From: an uncultured Eubacteriales bacterium
GTDB lineage: Bacteria > Bacillota > Clostridia > Oscillospirales > Acutalibacteraceae
Assembly: GCA_948823415.1 (NCBI GenBank)
Contig: CAQKRU010000013.1
Location: 1-21,893, forward strand
Length of the DNA stretch: 21,893 nt
Direction of reading: 5' to 3'
Shown here: positions 1 to 7,383 of the stretch, piece after piece
Layout of the letters: each line of letters starts with the position of its first letter
Numbering within the stretch: position 1 is the stretch's first letter
Notes under the pieces: model-generated
The model's database searches: none
Seen by the model: the letters and a program-made list of their open reading frames with translations, nothing else
What the model was told of the DNA's origin: nothing
Translations under genes and position numbers: made by a program

Positions 1-5
1 ATGCG

Positions 6-34
6 ATTATACCGCCGGGGAAATAAAAAGTCAA
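6..34 (-). promoter_or_regulatory. Sigma-A type promoter firing leftward out of the window
   Basis: Read on the minus strand, TTGACT (29-34) and TATAAT (6-11) are separated by exactly 17 bases. The predicted transcription start lies at or just beyond position 1, so the transcribed gene is outside the window. It sits beyond the tRNA-fMet terminator, consistent with an independent leftward unit. Confidence 0.75.
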
Positions 35-190
35 GAAATTTTCATAAAATTCAAATATATTTTTTAACGCTGTCTCTTTAATGCTATGAGAATAACTTCT
101 CAATCCGTTCACTTTTATCCCAAATTTATCTCAACAACACTTACAAAACGTTACAACTGTTAAATTAAAATCTTTAAAAGTAATATCAGG

Positions 191-230
191 TAATAAAAAA
201 GCCCCGAAAACAAATTACGTTCGGAGCTTA
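191..230 (-). terminator. Rho-independent terminator of tRNA-fMet
   Basis: On the minus strand a 9-bp stem (arms 221-229 and 199-207, one G-U pair) closes a 13-base loop and is followed by a run of six T and then TATTA. The G-U pair forms only in the minus-strand RNA, which fixes the direction. It lies about 57 bases past the tRNA 3' end. Confidence 0.8.
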
Positions 231-286
231 GTCGTAACACCTTGTATTATAAAAAAAAACTAACCGCGTGCATAAGAACTAAAATT

Positions 287-363
<77 letters not shown>

Positions 364-381
364 CTAACTTTAACGATATTT

Positions 382-410
382 ATTATACACGATTTGTTCG
401 CAAAAGTAAA
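382..410 (-). promoter_or_regulatory. Promoter of tRNA-fMet
   Basis: Minus strand TTTACT (405-410) and TATAAT (382-387) are 17 bases apart. The predicted start is about 10 bases before the mature tRNA 5' end at 363, leaving a short 5' leader for RNase P to remove. Confidence 0.75.
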
Positions 411-787
411 CCTTAATTTCAAAGATTGTTACTTACACCTTAATAATCAATAAATCTACACTAAATTTGTTAACATTTTATATTAACCTCAGCCCTTGCC
501 AGAATTTTATAAAAAACTACTTCAAGGACAAAGTTCGACAAATTATTCCATATTATCAATATATCATATGGTTTATAAGCTTTATTAATTTTATTTTTAT
601 AGATTTTTAGAATAATTCATAGAAAGGACTGTTTTTGTGGAATCAACAAGAAAAATAATGGATTTTTTATATTAATAGTTTGTTTTTTGTAAAATGAAAA
701 GCGTGTGTGTGAGTTAAAAATTTTAATAAAGATCTAACCTAGTATTTTATTTAATTATATGCTTTAAAAGTTGGAGGAATCACAATT
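411..787. other. AT-rich intergenic region without a recognised gene
   Basis: This stretch lies between the divergent tRNA-fMet promoter and the 788-2416 gene. I see no coding region, tRNA or strong hairpin, and no -35/-10 pair I would defend, although the downstream gene needs a promoter here. A 12-codon frame starting with GTG at 637 has an AAAGGA just upstream but nothing else supports it. Confidence 0.5.
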
Positions 788-2416
788 ATGAAAACAATTT
801 TAGTTCTTGGCGTTGGCCAGATCGGCAAAGCAATAACAAGAAGAATTATCGAACAGAAGCCCGAAAAAATCATCTTGCATAATTTAACCAAAAACGAATC
901 TGATAACTGCTGCAAGTACTTTTCTAAATACTGCAAAAATATTGAATTGATCTCGTCGTATGGCAACATTTTTATGCCTTATGAATTCAACAAGCTAACA
1001 AACATGCAGGAAAAGCTCAAATGCAAGGACGAGCTTTTGCAATTTTACTACTCTGACTTGGGGCCCGATATTTTAAAAAAGTCCACTTTATATAAGTTGG
1101 TTCAAAAATGGCGCCCAGACTTAATCGTGGATGCTATAAACTCCGGAACGGTGCTTGGCAATCATTATAAGCCAGAGTTGATATTAAGCAAAGTCAGCAA
1201 AAGCGCGCAAATTGACGTCAATACTTCTGTGAGCATCCTTCTTAACGACTTTGTGCCGAAAGCGATAAACTTTGTGTACTCTTTGAAGCTCGCCATGGAG
1301 GACTTTAAGGTAAAAAAATATTTAAAAATCTCCACAACAGGCCTTGGCGGAATGGGCATGAACATGCCGTACACTCACGGAGACACGCCAAAATCTTCGC
1401 TCTCCTTTGCATTGATGGGCAAGATTTCTGCTGCTGGGGTTTTGCATCAGCTGCTGTGGAACCTATCTCACACCACAAACCTTAACATCAGCCTATTGAT
1501 TCCGGCAACATTTGTGGGCTACGATAGCACAAAGTTTGAGCCGATTGAAACCGATGTTGGGTTAGTCAAAAAAATTAATAATCCTAAAAAGCTGAGGCTC
1601 AAGGAAGGCGATACGCTTGAATATTCTAAGGGAGTCAGCGAAGAGTACCTTAAATTCCCGGTTGTTCGCGCGGGAGAAAATCACGTTTACTCTTTGTACG
1701 AGCTCTCTGCACTCACGGCCGTCGGCCAAATGGAGGCTATAACCAAAGAGGAAGTCGCCAACGCCGCCATTGAGGACATCTGCGGCCAAACCAAGAAAAA
1801 CATGCTAAATTACATGGACTCTGGCATGCTGAGCTCGACTTTTGCCGGCAAAACCATGGTAGAAAAGATAAAAACAGAGCTTTTAAGTTTGATGCAGGAA
1901 AATCGCACAACAAGCATAGCAACGGGAAACCTCGGCGTTACTGTCGCAAAGCGATTGTATGAGCTGTATATGATCAAGAAAGTCTGCAAAACTGTGGACG
2001 ACCTAAAAAAAATAGACATCAAAGAGCTGTATGACTTGATTGTTCAAAATTTGGAGGCGGACAAAGATTTAATCGTAGAGATGCTGTCGCTAGGTTTGCC
2101 GATAGTTACAGAAAACGAGAACGTGTACATAGGCGATTATAGCTTATTTCCGGGCAAAGATAGCAATCTGACCATCACACGGGAGCGCCTAGAAAAGTGG
2201 ATTCAGGTGGGCTGGGTGGACCTGCGCGCCGAGAACATCTTATTCTGGAAAGAAACCATAGACTACGTCTACAACGACGCCAAGAAGGTTTTAGACGACA
2301 AAAATTTCATCCTAAGCAGGGACGCCGCCGCCATCGATAACGATTACGACATAGGCGAAATCCTCGCGTACTATTATAATCTGCAAGAAAAAGGCCGCAA
2401 AACCTGCAATATTTAG
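788..2416 (+). CDS. Rossmann-fold NAD(P)-binding oxidoreductase-like protein, function unknown
   Basis: A 542-residue protein starts at ATG 788 with GGAGG at 773-777, ten bases upstream. Residues 4-13 (ILVLGVGQIG) form a classic beta-turn-alpha dinucleotide-binding loop with G8, G10 and G13. DAINSGT (115-121) resembles the end of the fourth strand in extended short-chain dehydrogenases. A glycine-rich stretch at 182-200 (TTGLGGMGMNMPYTHGD) and a later IPATFVGYD (238-246) look like conserved active-site or cofactor loops. I see no canonical YxxxK, so the family is not securely SDR; saccharopine-dehydrogenase-like is an alternative. The long C-terminal half (about 270-542) is mostly helical and unrecognised. 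There is no signal peptide or membrane segment, so it is probably cytosolic. The next gene is a permease, but a terminator-like hairpin lies between, so a shared operon is uncertain. Existence is secure; substrate unknown. Confidence 0.85.
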   Translation: MKTILVLGVGQIGKAITRRIIEQKPEKIILHNLTKNESDNCCKYFSKYCKNIELISSYGNIFMPYEFNKLTNMQEKLKCKDELLQFYYSDLGPDILKKSTLYKLVQKWRPDLIVDAINSGTVLGNHYKPELILSKVSKSAQIDVNTSVSILLNDFVPKAINFVYSLKLAMEDFKVKKYLKISTTGLGGMGMNMPYTHGDTPKSSLSFALMGKISAAGVLHQLLWNLSHTTNLNISLLIPATFVGYDSTKFEPIETDVGLVKKINNPKKLRLKEGDTLEYSKGVSEEYLKFPVVRAGENHVYSLYELSALTAVGQMEAITKEEVANAAIEDICGQTKKNMLNYMDSGMLSSTFAGKTMVEKIKTELLSLMQENRTTSIATGNLGVTVAKRLYELYMIKKVCKTVDDLKKIDIKELYDLIVQNLEADKDLIVEMLSLGLPIVTENENVYIGDYSLFPGKDSNLTITRERLEKWIQVGWVDLRAENILFWKETIDYVYNDAKKVLDDKNFILSRDAAAIDNDYDIGEILAYYYNLQEKGRKTCNI

Positions 2417-2447
2417 AAAACTTAGATAAAACAAAAATCTCGTCTCT

Positions 2448-2519
2448 CCCCTTCTTGACTTATAATGCACGCGATGTTTTTAAATTTGCGGCAGAATTTT
2501 AGCAAGAAGGGGCTTTTTT
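2448..2519 (+). terminator. Terminator or attenuator with a long loop before the AEC permease gene
   Basis: CCCCTTCTT (2448-2456) pairs perfectly with AAGAAGGGG (2504-2512), followed by C and six T (2514-2519). The loop is 47 bases and contains a weaker AT hairpin. The T-run ends only 18 bases before the permease ribosome binding site. It may end the upstream transcript or act as an attenuator. The loop also holds a TATAAT (2461-2466) without a good -35. Confidence 0.65.
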
Positions 2520-2552
2520 GTGCACCACGCCAAAGTTAAGGAGGTTTTGATC

Positions 2553-3482
2553 ATGGCACAATTTTTTATTATTTTGCAGCAACTGTTTGTCTTCGCCTTT
2601 TTTGTGGCCATCGGAATTTTATGCGTCAAGTGCAAAATCTTCGATGAATCCTCGCTCAACTCAATATCAAAATTCATAATAAACGTCTCAATGCCCATCA
2701 TGCTGGTCTGCAACCTCTTGGCGGGCCCGTCTTTAGGCGACTTAATCGCCGCATCGCCCATATTTATAGTATACCTGGCTTCTTTCGTGCTTTTATATCT
2801 CTCAAACTGCGTTATAGTGCGGTTCTTCAATTTTGATCCTCAAAAAGCTAACATTTACAAAGCCATGGCGACTTTCTCAAATGCAGGTTTCATCGGAATT
2901 CCACTGATTTTAGCGCTGTACGGCAAAGAAGGCGGAATTTTTATGTCATTGTGCGTAGTTGTAGATCAATTTATGCTCTGGACCTTAGGCGTAAAGCTGG
3001 CCTCAAACCTGAATGCATACAACTTTAAATGCTTAAAAAACTTCATAAATCCAGCACTGTTAGCAATAATTTTCTCACTAACCGCCGTTGCACTGGGCTT
3101 AAAACTACCAAAAATGATGTTCTTAGCCCTAGCTCCCCTTGGAAACATGACTCCAGCGCTTTCCATGATATACATCGGCGGCCTTTTCTGCTTTTTCAAC
3201 ATCAAAAAATACCTGATAAATTTCGAAGTATACATCTTGATCCTCTTCAAAATGATTTTGTTCCCAGTATCAGTCTGGTCAGTATTAAAGTTTACTCCAA
3301 TTGCAGAAAACATCGCCAAAACAGTCGTGCTGCTCTGCGCACTGCCGTCAATGTCCGCAATAGCCATTTTAGCAAAAAAGTATAACAACAACGCAGAGTA
3401 CGCCATAGCAACATTGCTAATCACCAGCGCCTGCAGCCTCGTGACAGTCCCACTAGTTAGCTTTTTGATGAGCATAATTTAA
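2553..3482 (+). CDS. AEC (auxin efflux carrier) family permease
   Basis: A 309-residue integral membrane protein with about ten hydrophobic segments in two halves, the AEC family pattern. NAGFIGIP (110-117) matches the family's NxGFxGxP motif in the middle of the protein. Members move small organic anions such as malate, or amino acids, across the cytoplasmic membrane; the substrate cannot be told here. I chose ATG 2553 because AAGGAGG sits at 2538-2544, eight bases upstream. A GTG at 2520 would add 11 polar residues and falls inside the terminator tail, so it is unlikely. It stands alone before a two-way terminator and is preceded by a possible attenuator hairpin. Confidence 0.9.
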   Translation: MAQFFIILQQLFVFAFFVAIGILCVKCKIFDESSLNSISKFIINVSMPIMLVCNLLAGPSLGDLIAASPIFIVYLASFVLLYLSNCVIVRFFNFDPQKANIYKAMATFSNAGFIGIPLILALYGKEGGIFMSLCVVVDQFMLWTLGVKLASNLNAYNFKCLKNFINPALLAIIFSLTAVALGLKLPKMMFLALAPLGNMTPALSMIYIGGLFCFFNIKKYLINFEVYILILFKMILFPVSVWSVLKFTPIAENIAKTVVLLCALPSMSAIAILAKKYNNNAEYAIATLLITSACSLVTVPLVSFLMSII

Positions 3483-3491
3483 TTTTTCAAG

Positions 3492-3546
3492 CAAAAAATA
3501 GCACTCTTCAAATCAAGTTAAACCGAAATGAAGAGTGCCTTTATAA
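3492..3546. terminator. Two-way terminator between the permease gene and lepB
   Basis: A perfect 10-bp stem (GCACTCTTCA 3501-3510 with TGAAGAGTGC 3529-3538) carries an 18-base loop. On the minus strand it is followed by a T-rich tract, the complement of 3493-3500, which suits lepB. On the plus strand CTTTAT follows, a weaker tail suiting the permease gene. Confidence 0.85.
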
Positions 3547-3554
3547 AAAGTAAT

Positions 3555-4142
3555 TTAAAAAATTCGAAAATCTCCCAAAGGCCAATATCTCAAAAACACA
3601 GAGCCATAAAGTTTATTTACATACACAAAACCAATTTTCCCAAATCTACTGTCCATCGAATGGTTCCGATTATCACCCAAAACGCAAATACGACCATCGG
3701 GCAGCAAATATACAGTATTATTAAGGATAGCCCCGTCGCCACTCAGTGCAGTGGGGTCGTTAATATAATCTTCCTTTAAAAGTTGGCCGTTCACGTAAAC
3801 TTCGTGCTTATCGTAATCAATTTTAATGGTGTCGCCCGGAAGGCCAATAACACGTTTTATAATATTTTTGCCCAGCTGTTCGTTAGTGTCGATGGTAACA
3901 ATGTCGCCTCTTTTCGGGGTATACATAAACTTATACACCAACAATTTGCCGCCATCATGCAGAGTCGGCAACATCGAGTCGCCAGAAACGGTAAAGAACA
4001 TAACAAAAATAGTAATAAAAAAGCACGTAGAAAAAGCAAAAAGCAACGAGCTTCCCCACTCAAAGACCTCTTTAATAACTCTAGATACATTCCCATTATC
4101 TAAAGCCCCATTAATAACAACACCGCGTGTCTTGCCCTCCAT
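3555..4142 (-). CDS. lepB: Signal peptidase I
   Basis: A 195-residue S26-type signal peptidase that cleaves signal peptides from exported proteins at the outer face of the cytoplasmic membrane. One N-terminal membrane anchor (about 32-52) precedes the catalytic Ser56 in SGDSMLPTL. The general base is Lys96 in IIKRVIGLPGD, and the conserved GDNRNHSMDSR box is at 156-166, so all usual boxes are intact. Length fits Gram-positive SipS-type enzymes. The start is ATG 4142 with GGAGGTG at 4148-4154. It follows rplS with a 62-base gap and no promoter that I can see, so it is probably co-transcribed with rplS, the common Firmicute order. The two-way terminator follows. Confidence 0.96.
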   Translation of the reverse strand: MEGKTRGVVINGALDNGNVSRVIKEVFEWGSSLLFAFSTCFFITIFVMFFTVSGDSMLPTLHDGGKLLVYKFMYTPKRGDIVTIDTNEQLGKNIIKRVIGLPGDTIKIDYDKHEVYVNGQLLKEDYINDPTALSGDGAILNNTVYLLPDGRICVLGDNRNHSMDSRFGKIGFVYVNKLYGSVFLRYWPLGDFRIF

Positions 4143-4204
4143 AAAAGCACCTCCATATTTTTACTGCAACAAAAATATAAAAGTAGGGACACAAGGCCCC
4201 CAAA

Positions 4205-4555
4205 TTAAGCTTTAGCGATTTTCTCTTTAACCTTAGCAGCCTTGCCCAATCTATCGCGCAAATAATAAAGTTTACTTCTGCAAACTTTACCATGCCGAGT
4301 GACCTTAATATCCTTCACATTAGGCGAATGAAGCGGAAAAACCCTCTCCACGCCAACACCATAAGAAACCCGACGAACAGTAAAAGTCTCTGCAACATCG
4401 CTGCCCTTGCGAGCAATAACAGTGCCTTCAAACATCTGAATCCTTTCCCTCTCGCCCTCTTTAATATTAACGCTAACCTTAACAGTGTCGCCAATATTAA
4501 ACTCCGGCACTTCGCTTTTCACAGAGTCCTGCGCAATAATTTTCAATGCATCCAT
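4205..4555 (-). CDS. rplS: Ribosomal protein L19
   Basis: A 116-residue protein with the full L19 layout: N-terminal helix, the FNIGDTVKV beta entry (20-28), FEGTVIARKG near residue 45 and the basic end with RSKLYYLRDRLGKAAKVKEK. L19 lies at the subunit interface of the 50S particle. Length matches the family (114-120). The start is ATG 4555 with GGAGGAT at 4561-4567. It has its own strong promoter and an about 115-base structured leader, a likely autoregulatory element. lepB follows in the same direction. The trmD-rimM-rpsP genes that often precede rplS are absent here. Confidence 0.97.
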   Translation of the reverse strand: MDALKIIAQDSVKSEVPEFNIGDTVKVSVNIKEGERERIQMFEGTVIARKGSDVAETFTVRRVSYGVGVERVFPLHSPNVKDIKVTRHGKVCRSKLYYLRDRLGKAAKVKEKIAKA

Positions 4556-4567
4556 AATCTATCCTCC

Positions 4568-4675
4568 AAAATATAAAGCAGTCATACAAAAAGCAGCGGA
4601 CTGCTCGCCTTAATCAGCAGCGCAAAGGCTACAAATTAAACCCCACCGACAAAATTTTCATCAGCGGCCATCAGT
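4568..4675 (-). ncRNA. Candidate L19 ribosomal leader (5' UTR of rplS)
   Basis: The rplS leader contains three hairpins. The first pairs 4661-4667 with 4643-4649 (7 bp). The second pairs 4625-4629 with 4607-4611. For the third, AGCAGT (4577-4582) can pair with ACTGCT (4600-4605), or a local GCAG/CTGC hairpin (4593-4604) can form instead. The latter two exclude each other and lie just before the ribosome binding site. Autoregulatory L19 leaders are established in Firmicutes; assigning this one to that family is inference from position and structure. Confidence 0.4.
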
Positions 4676-4681
4676 TTTAAT

Positions 4682-4710
4682 ATTATACCACACAAAGCGA
4701 ATTTTTGCAA
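4682..4710 (-). promoter_or_regulatory. Promoter of rplS-lepB
   Basis: Minus strand TTGCAA (4705-4710) and TATAAT (4682-4687) are 17 bases apart, and TGG directly before the -10 gives an extended -10 element. The predicted start is near 4675, about 120 bases before the rplS ATG. Confidence 0.85.
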
Positions 4711-4724
4711 CACATTTTTTTACA

Positions 4725-6809
4725 CTATTCGTCCTCGGAGATGTCGGTATCTTCAGTTTTTTCAGACTCCGCCTCACCACTAGCAACGGCTTCCTCTGTA
4801 TTAGCATAATTATCTGCCTCAGATGGCACATTATCAGCCGAATTCATTTCCTCTTCGTCTTTATCCTCAAGCAAAGCTTTAATCGACAAACTGATTCTGT
4901 GGCGGTCAAAGTCGATGTCAATAATTGCGGCCTTAACTACGTCGCCAACCGACAAAACATCGCGAGGCTTGTCGACTCGACGGTTAGAGATCTGAGAAAC
5001 ATGAATCAAGCCATCAATGCCCGGCAAAAAGTTAGCAAAAGCGCCGTAATCCGTCAAACCAACAATCTTAGCATCAACAACGCTCCCCACCGGGTAGTCA
5101 TTCTTAAGCGTCTCCCAAGGGTTCTCTCCGTTATCCTTATAAGTCAAAGAGATCTTCCCAGCGTCCTTGTCAAAGCTCTTAACCCAAACCTCAACTTCGT
5201 CGCCCAAATTCAAAACGTCAGAGGGGTGCTTAACCCGATCCCAAGAGAGTTCCGAAACATGCACCATCCCGTCAATCGGCCCCAAATCTATAAAAGCACC
5301 GTAATTAGTAAACGACTTAACCTTGCCACGAAGAGTTTTGCCCACTTCAAGAGTGTCGAAAAAGCTTTCAATGTCCGCTTTTTTTGCATCCATCAAAACC
5401 GAACGAATCGAGCCCACAGCTCTCCTGCGCCGCTCGTTAACGTCTATAATCCGAAGCTTGACCTCTTTGCCCTTCAAGTCTTCCAAGCTTTCGCCGCGAG
5501 AAGCCATGGCAAGTGAAGCCGGAACAAACACCTTAATGCCGTTGGTAACCACGATAATGCCGCCATTTATGACGTTAGTAACCTTGCCAGACAAAACAGT
5601 GCCGTTCTCCTTGGCCTCAATAATATCCTTAAAGCCCTCCAAAGCGTCAATTCGCTTCTTAGAAAGCATAATAGTTCCATCCTGATCATTAGTGCGCATA
5701 ATCAAAAGATTCAGCTCATCGCCGATCTTAACAACGTCCTCAGGCTTAGCGTTAGGGTCGCTAGAGAGCTCATCAGCCGGAATAAACCCAGCTTGCTTGC
5801 GACCAACGTCCACATAAACCTCATTCGGAGCGATCCCAACAACCGTTCCAACCACCTTATCGTCCGTAGTCAAGCTCTTTAAAGATTCCTCCAGCATTTG
5901 CTCAAAATTTGCCTCTTCCCCTTCGCTCTGCCCAACATCATCATTATTCTCCAAAAAATCTTCCATCTTCCGTTTAACCTCCTCTATAATATCAACCGGC
6001 GTCGATGCCCCGGCGGTAATTCCAATTAATTTAGCCTTTTTTATATCATCAAATTGCAAATCATCCGCAGTTTCTATAAAAAAAGATTTACAATTTTTTT
6101 GGCAAATATCAAATAGCTTCGCGGTGTTAGAGCTTTTTCGCCCCCCGATAACAAGCATAACGTCGGCCTTTTTAGATAACTTACAAGCCTCATCCTGCCG
6201 GCTAGCGGTAGCTCCACATATTGTGTTAAAAATCTTAATGCCTTCAAACTCCAAGCGTAAAAAGTCCACACAACGCCGCCACTGAGATACGCTAAAGGTA
6301 GTCTGCGCAACGACCAAAACATTCGCCCGAGCCAAAACTTCGCCATTCTTCTTTATTATATCCAATAATTCCTCGTAATCACTAAAAATATAGAAGTCCG
6401 CATTGCAATGGCCAGCGATTCCAACGACTTCCGGGTGATTTTTATCCCCAGCAATCAAGATTACATCAGCATTTCTTGAGGTATCAGACACAATGTTGTG
6501 AATTTTTTTTACAAACGGGCACGTTGCGTCAAGGTACATTACGTTTAGCTTCTTTATTTTTTCAATGACGTCGCGGGCCACACCATGGGAGCGTATGACC
6601 AAAACTTCGTCCTTCTCAGGTCGAACATCCTCCGGGCAATCAACCACGCGAACGCCGTTTTGCGCAAGCTTCTCAACCATATAAGCATTATGTATAATCG
6701 GCCCCAAAGTGCAAACCAGCTTGCCTTCGGCCAAAAGCCCCTCCACAGTAGATATAGCCCTGCTCACACCAAAGCAAACCCCCGCACCAGAGGCAACCTC
6801 TACATGCAA
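4725..6809 (-). CDS. ispH: IspH-ribosomal S1 fusion: HMBPP reductase with four S1 domains
   Basis: A 694-residue fusion. Residues 1-285 are 4-hydroxy-3-methylbut-2-enyl diphosphate reductase, the last step of the MEP isoprenoid pathway. The three iron-sulfur cysteines C12, C97 and C198 and the substrate histidines H40, H75 and H125 (with E127) are present, as is the SSN triad at 226-228. Four S1 RNA-binding domains follow at about 315-385, 400-470, 487-560 and 573-645, matching a ribosomal S1/YpfD-like protein. The tail (646-694) is acidic and low in complexity. This fusion is known in many Clostridia. The start is ATG 6809; GGAGG lies 13 bases upstream, somewhat far, but the N-terminus matches single-domain IspH. 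It has its own promoter. ruvX is upstream; cmk and plsC, frequent neighbours of such fusions, are not here. Confidence 0.97.
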   Translation of the reverse strand: MHVEVASGAGVCFGVSRAISTVEGLLAEGKLVCTLGPIIHNAYMVEKLAQNGVRVVDCPEDVRPEKDEVLVIRSHGVARDVIEKIKKLNVMYLDATCPFVKKIHNIVSDTSRNADVILIAGDKNHPEVVGIAGHCNADFYIFSDYEELLDIIKKNGEVLARANVLVVAQTTFSVSQWRRCVDFLRLEFEGIKIFNTICGATASRQDEACKLSKKADVMLVIGGRKSSNTAKLFDICQKNCKSFFIETADDLQFDDIKKAKLIGITAGASTPVDIIEEVKRKMEDFLENNDDVGQSEGEEANFEQMLEESLKSLTTDDKVVGTVVGIAPNEVYVDVGRKQAGFIPADELSSDPNAKPEDVVKIGDELNLLIMRTNDQDGTIMLSKKRIDALEGFKDIIEAKENGTVLSGKVTNVINGGIIVVTNGIKVFVPASLAMASRGESLEDLKGKEVKLRIIDVNERRRRAVGSIRSVLMDAKKADIESFFDTLEVGKTLRGKVKSFTNYGAFIDLGPIDGMVHVSELSWDRVKHPSDVLNLGDEVEVWVKSFDKDAGKISLTYKDNGENPWETLKNDYPVGSVVDAKIVGLTDYGAFANFLPGIDGLIHVSQISNRRVDKPRDVLSVGDVVKAAIIDIDFDRHRISLSIKALLEDKDEEEMNSADNVPSEADNYANTEEAVASGEAESEKTEDTDISEDE

Positions 6810-6861
6810 AAAGCAAAACCTCCAACGTCAACAAAAAACAAAAAAACTAAAATCGATAATA

Positions 6862-6890
6862 ATTATAAAATATCTAAAAATAAAAATCAA
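6862..6890 (-). promoter_or_regulatory. Promoter of the ispH-rpsA fusion gene
   Basis: Minus strand TTGATT (6885-6890) and TATAAT (6862-6867) are 17 bases apart in the AT-rich gap between ruvX and the fusion gene. The predicted start is near 6855, giving a leader of about 46 bases. Confidence 0.75.
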
Positions 6891-6933
6891 GCACAAATTA
6901 TTATGGATAATATATATTAGAGCCCCGCAAAAA

Positions 6934-7347
6934 TTATTTGTCGCAAGAGTCCAGGTAATTTTGCAAGATAACCGTTGCTGCAACGGCGTCCACAACGTTT
7001 TTTCTCTTTTTTCCGCGAACATTGACGTCATTAAGAAAATTAGTCGCGGTGATAGTCGTGCCGCGCTCATCGACCATAAAAATTGGCAGATTTGTAATTT
7101 TACTCAACATGTCAGCAAATGTTCTTGCATTTTGAGCGCTTGCGCCCTCGGAACCGTCCATATTTTTAGGCAAGCCTACAACAATCTCTTGAATGCCTTC
7201 ATCCGCACAAATTTGGCCGACCTTTTGAGCTAAAACCTCATTGTCTTTCTCTTTAATAACACAAAACGGCGAGGCCAAAACCTGGTTGCAGTCCGATATC
7301 GCAACCCCCGTCCGCGCCAAGCCCAGATCCACCCCAAGCACCTTCAT
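6934..7347 (-). CDS. ruvX: Putative Holliday junction resolvase RuvX (YqgF family)
   Basis: A 137-residue RNase H-fold protein of the YqgF/RuvX family, linked to recombination intermediate resolution and, in E. coli, to 16S rRNA 5' end processing. VLGVDLGLARTG (3-14) supplies the first acidic residue D7. IVVGLPKNMDGSEG (55-68) is the family signature, MVDERGTT carries E94, and D120 in the last helix completes the acidic site. Length is typical. The start is ATG 7347 with AAGGAG about eight bases upstream. It begins 36 bases after valS ends, with no promoter seen between, so it probably shares the valS transcript. In many Firmicutes ruvX follows alaS instead. Confidence 0.95.
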   Translation of the reverse strand: MKVLGVDLGLARTGVAISDCNQVLASPFCVIKEKDNEVLAQKVGQICADEGIQEIVVGLPKNMDGSEGASAQNARTFADMLSKITNLPIFMVDERGTTITATNFLNDVNVRGKKRKNVVDAVAATVILQNYLDSCDK

Positions 7348-7383
7348 AACAAAAGCTCCTTTTTTACAGTCAGTAGGCGCAGC

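Noticed and set aside
637..675. A 12-codon GTG-started frame with AAAGGA upstream, a possible leader peptide before the 788 gene
   Set aside because: It has no repeated regulatory codons, no linked terminator/antiterminator structure and a start in a very AT-rich gap where such frames arise by chance.
2438..2466. TATAAT at 2461-2466 as promoter for the permease gene
   Set aside because: No acceptable -35 at 16-18 bases, and the nearby TTGACT is immediately adjacent rather than spaced.
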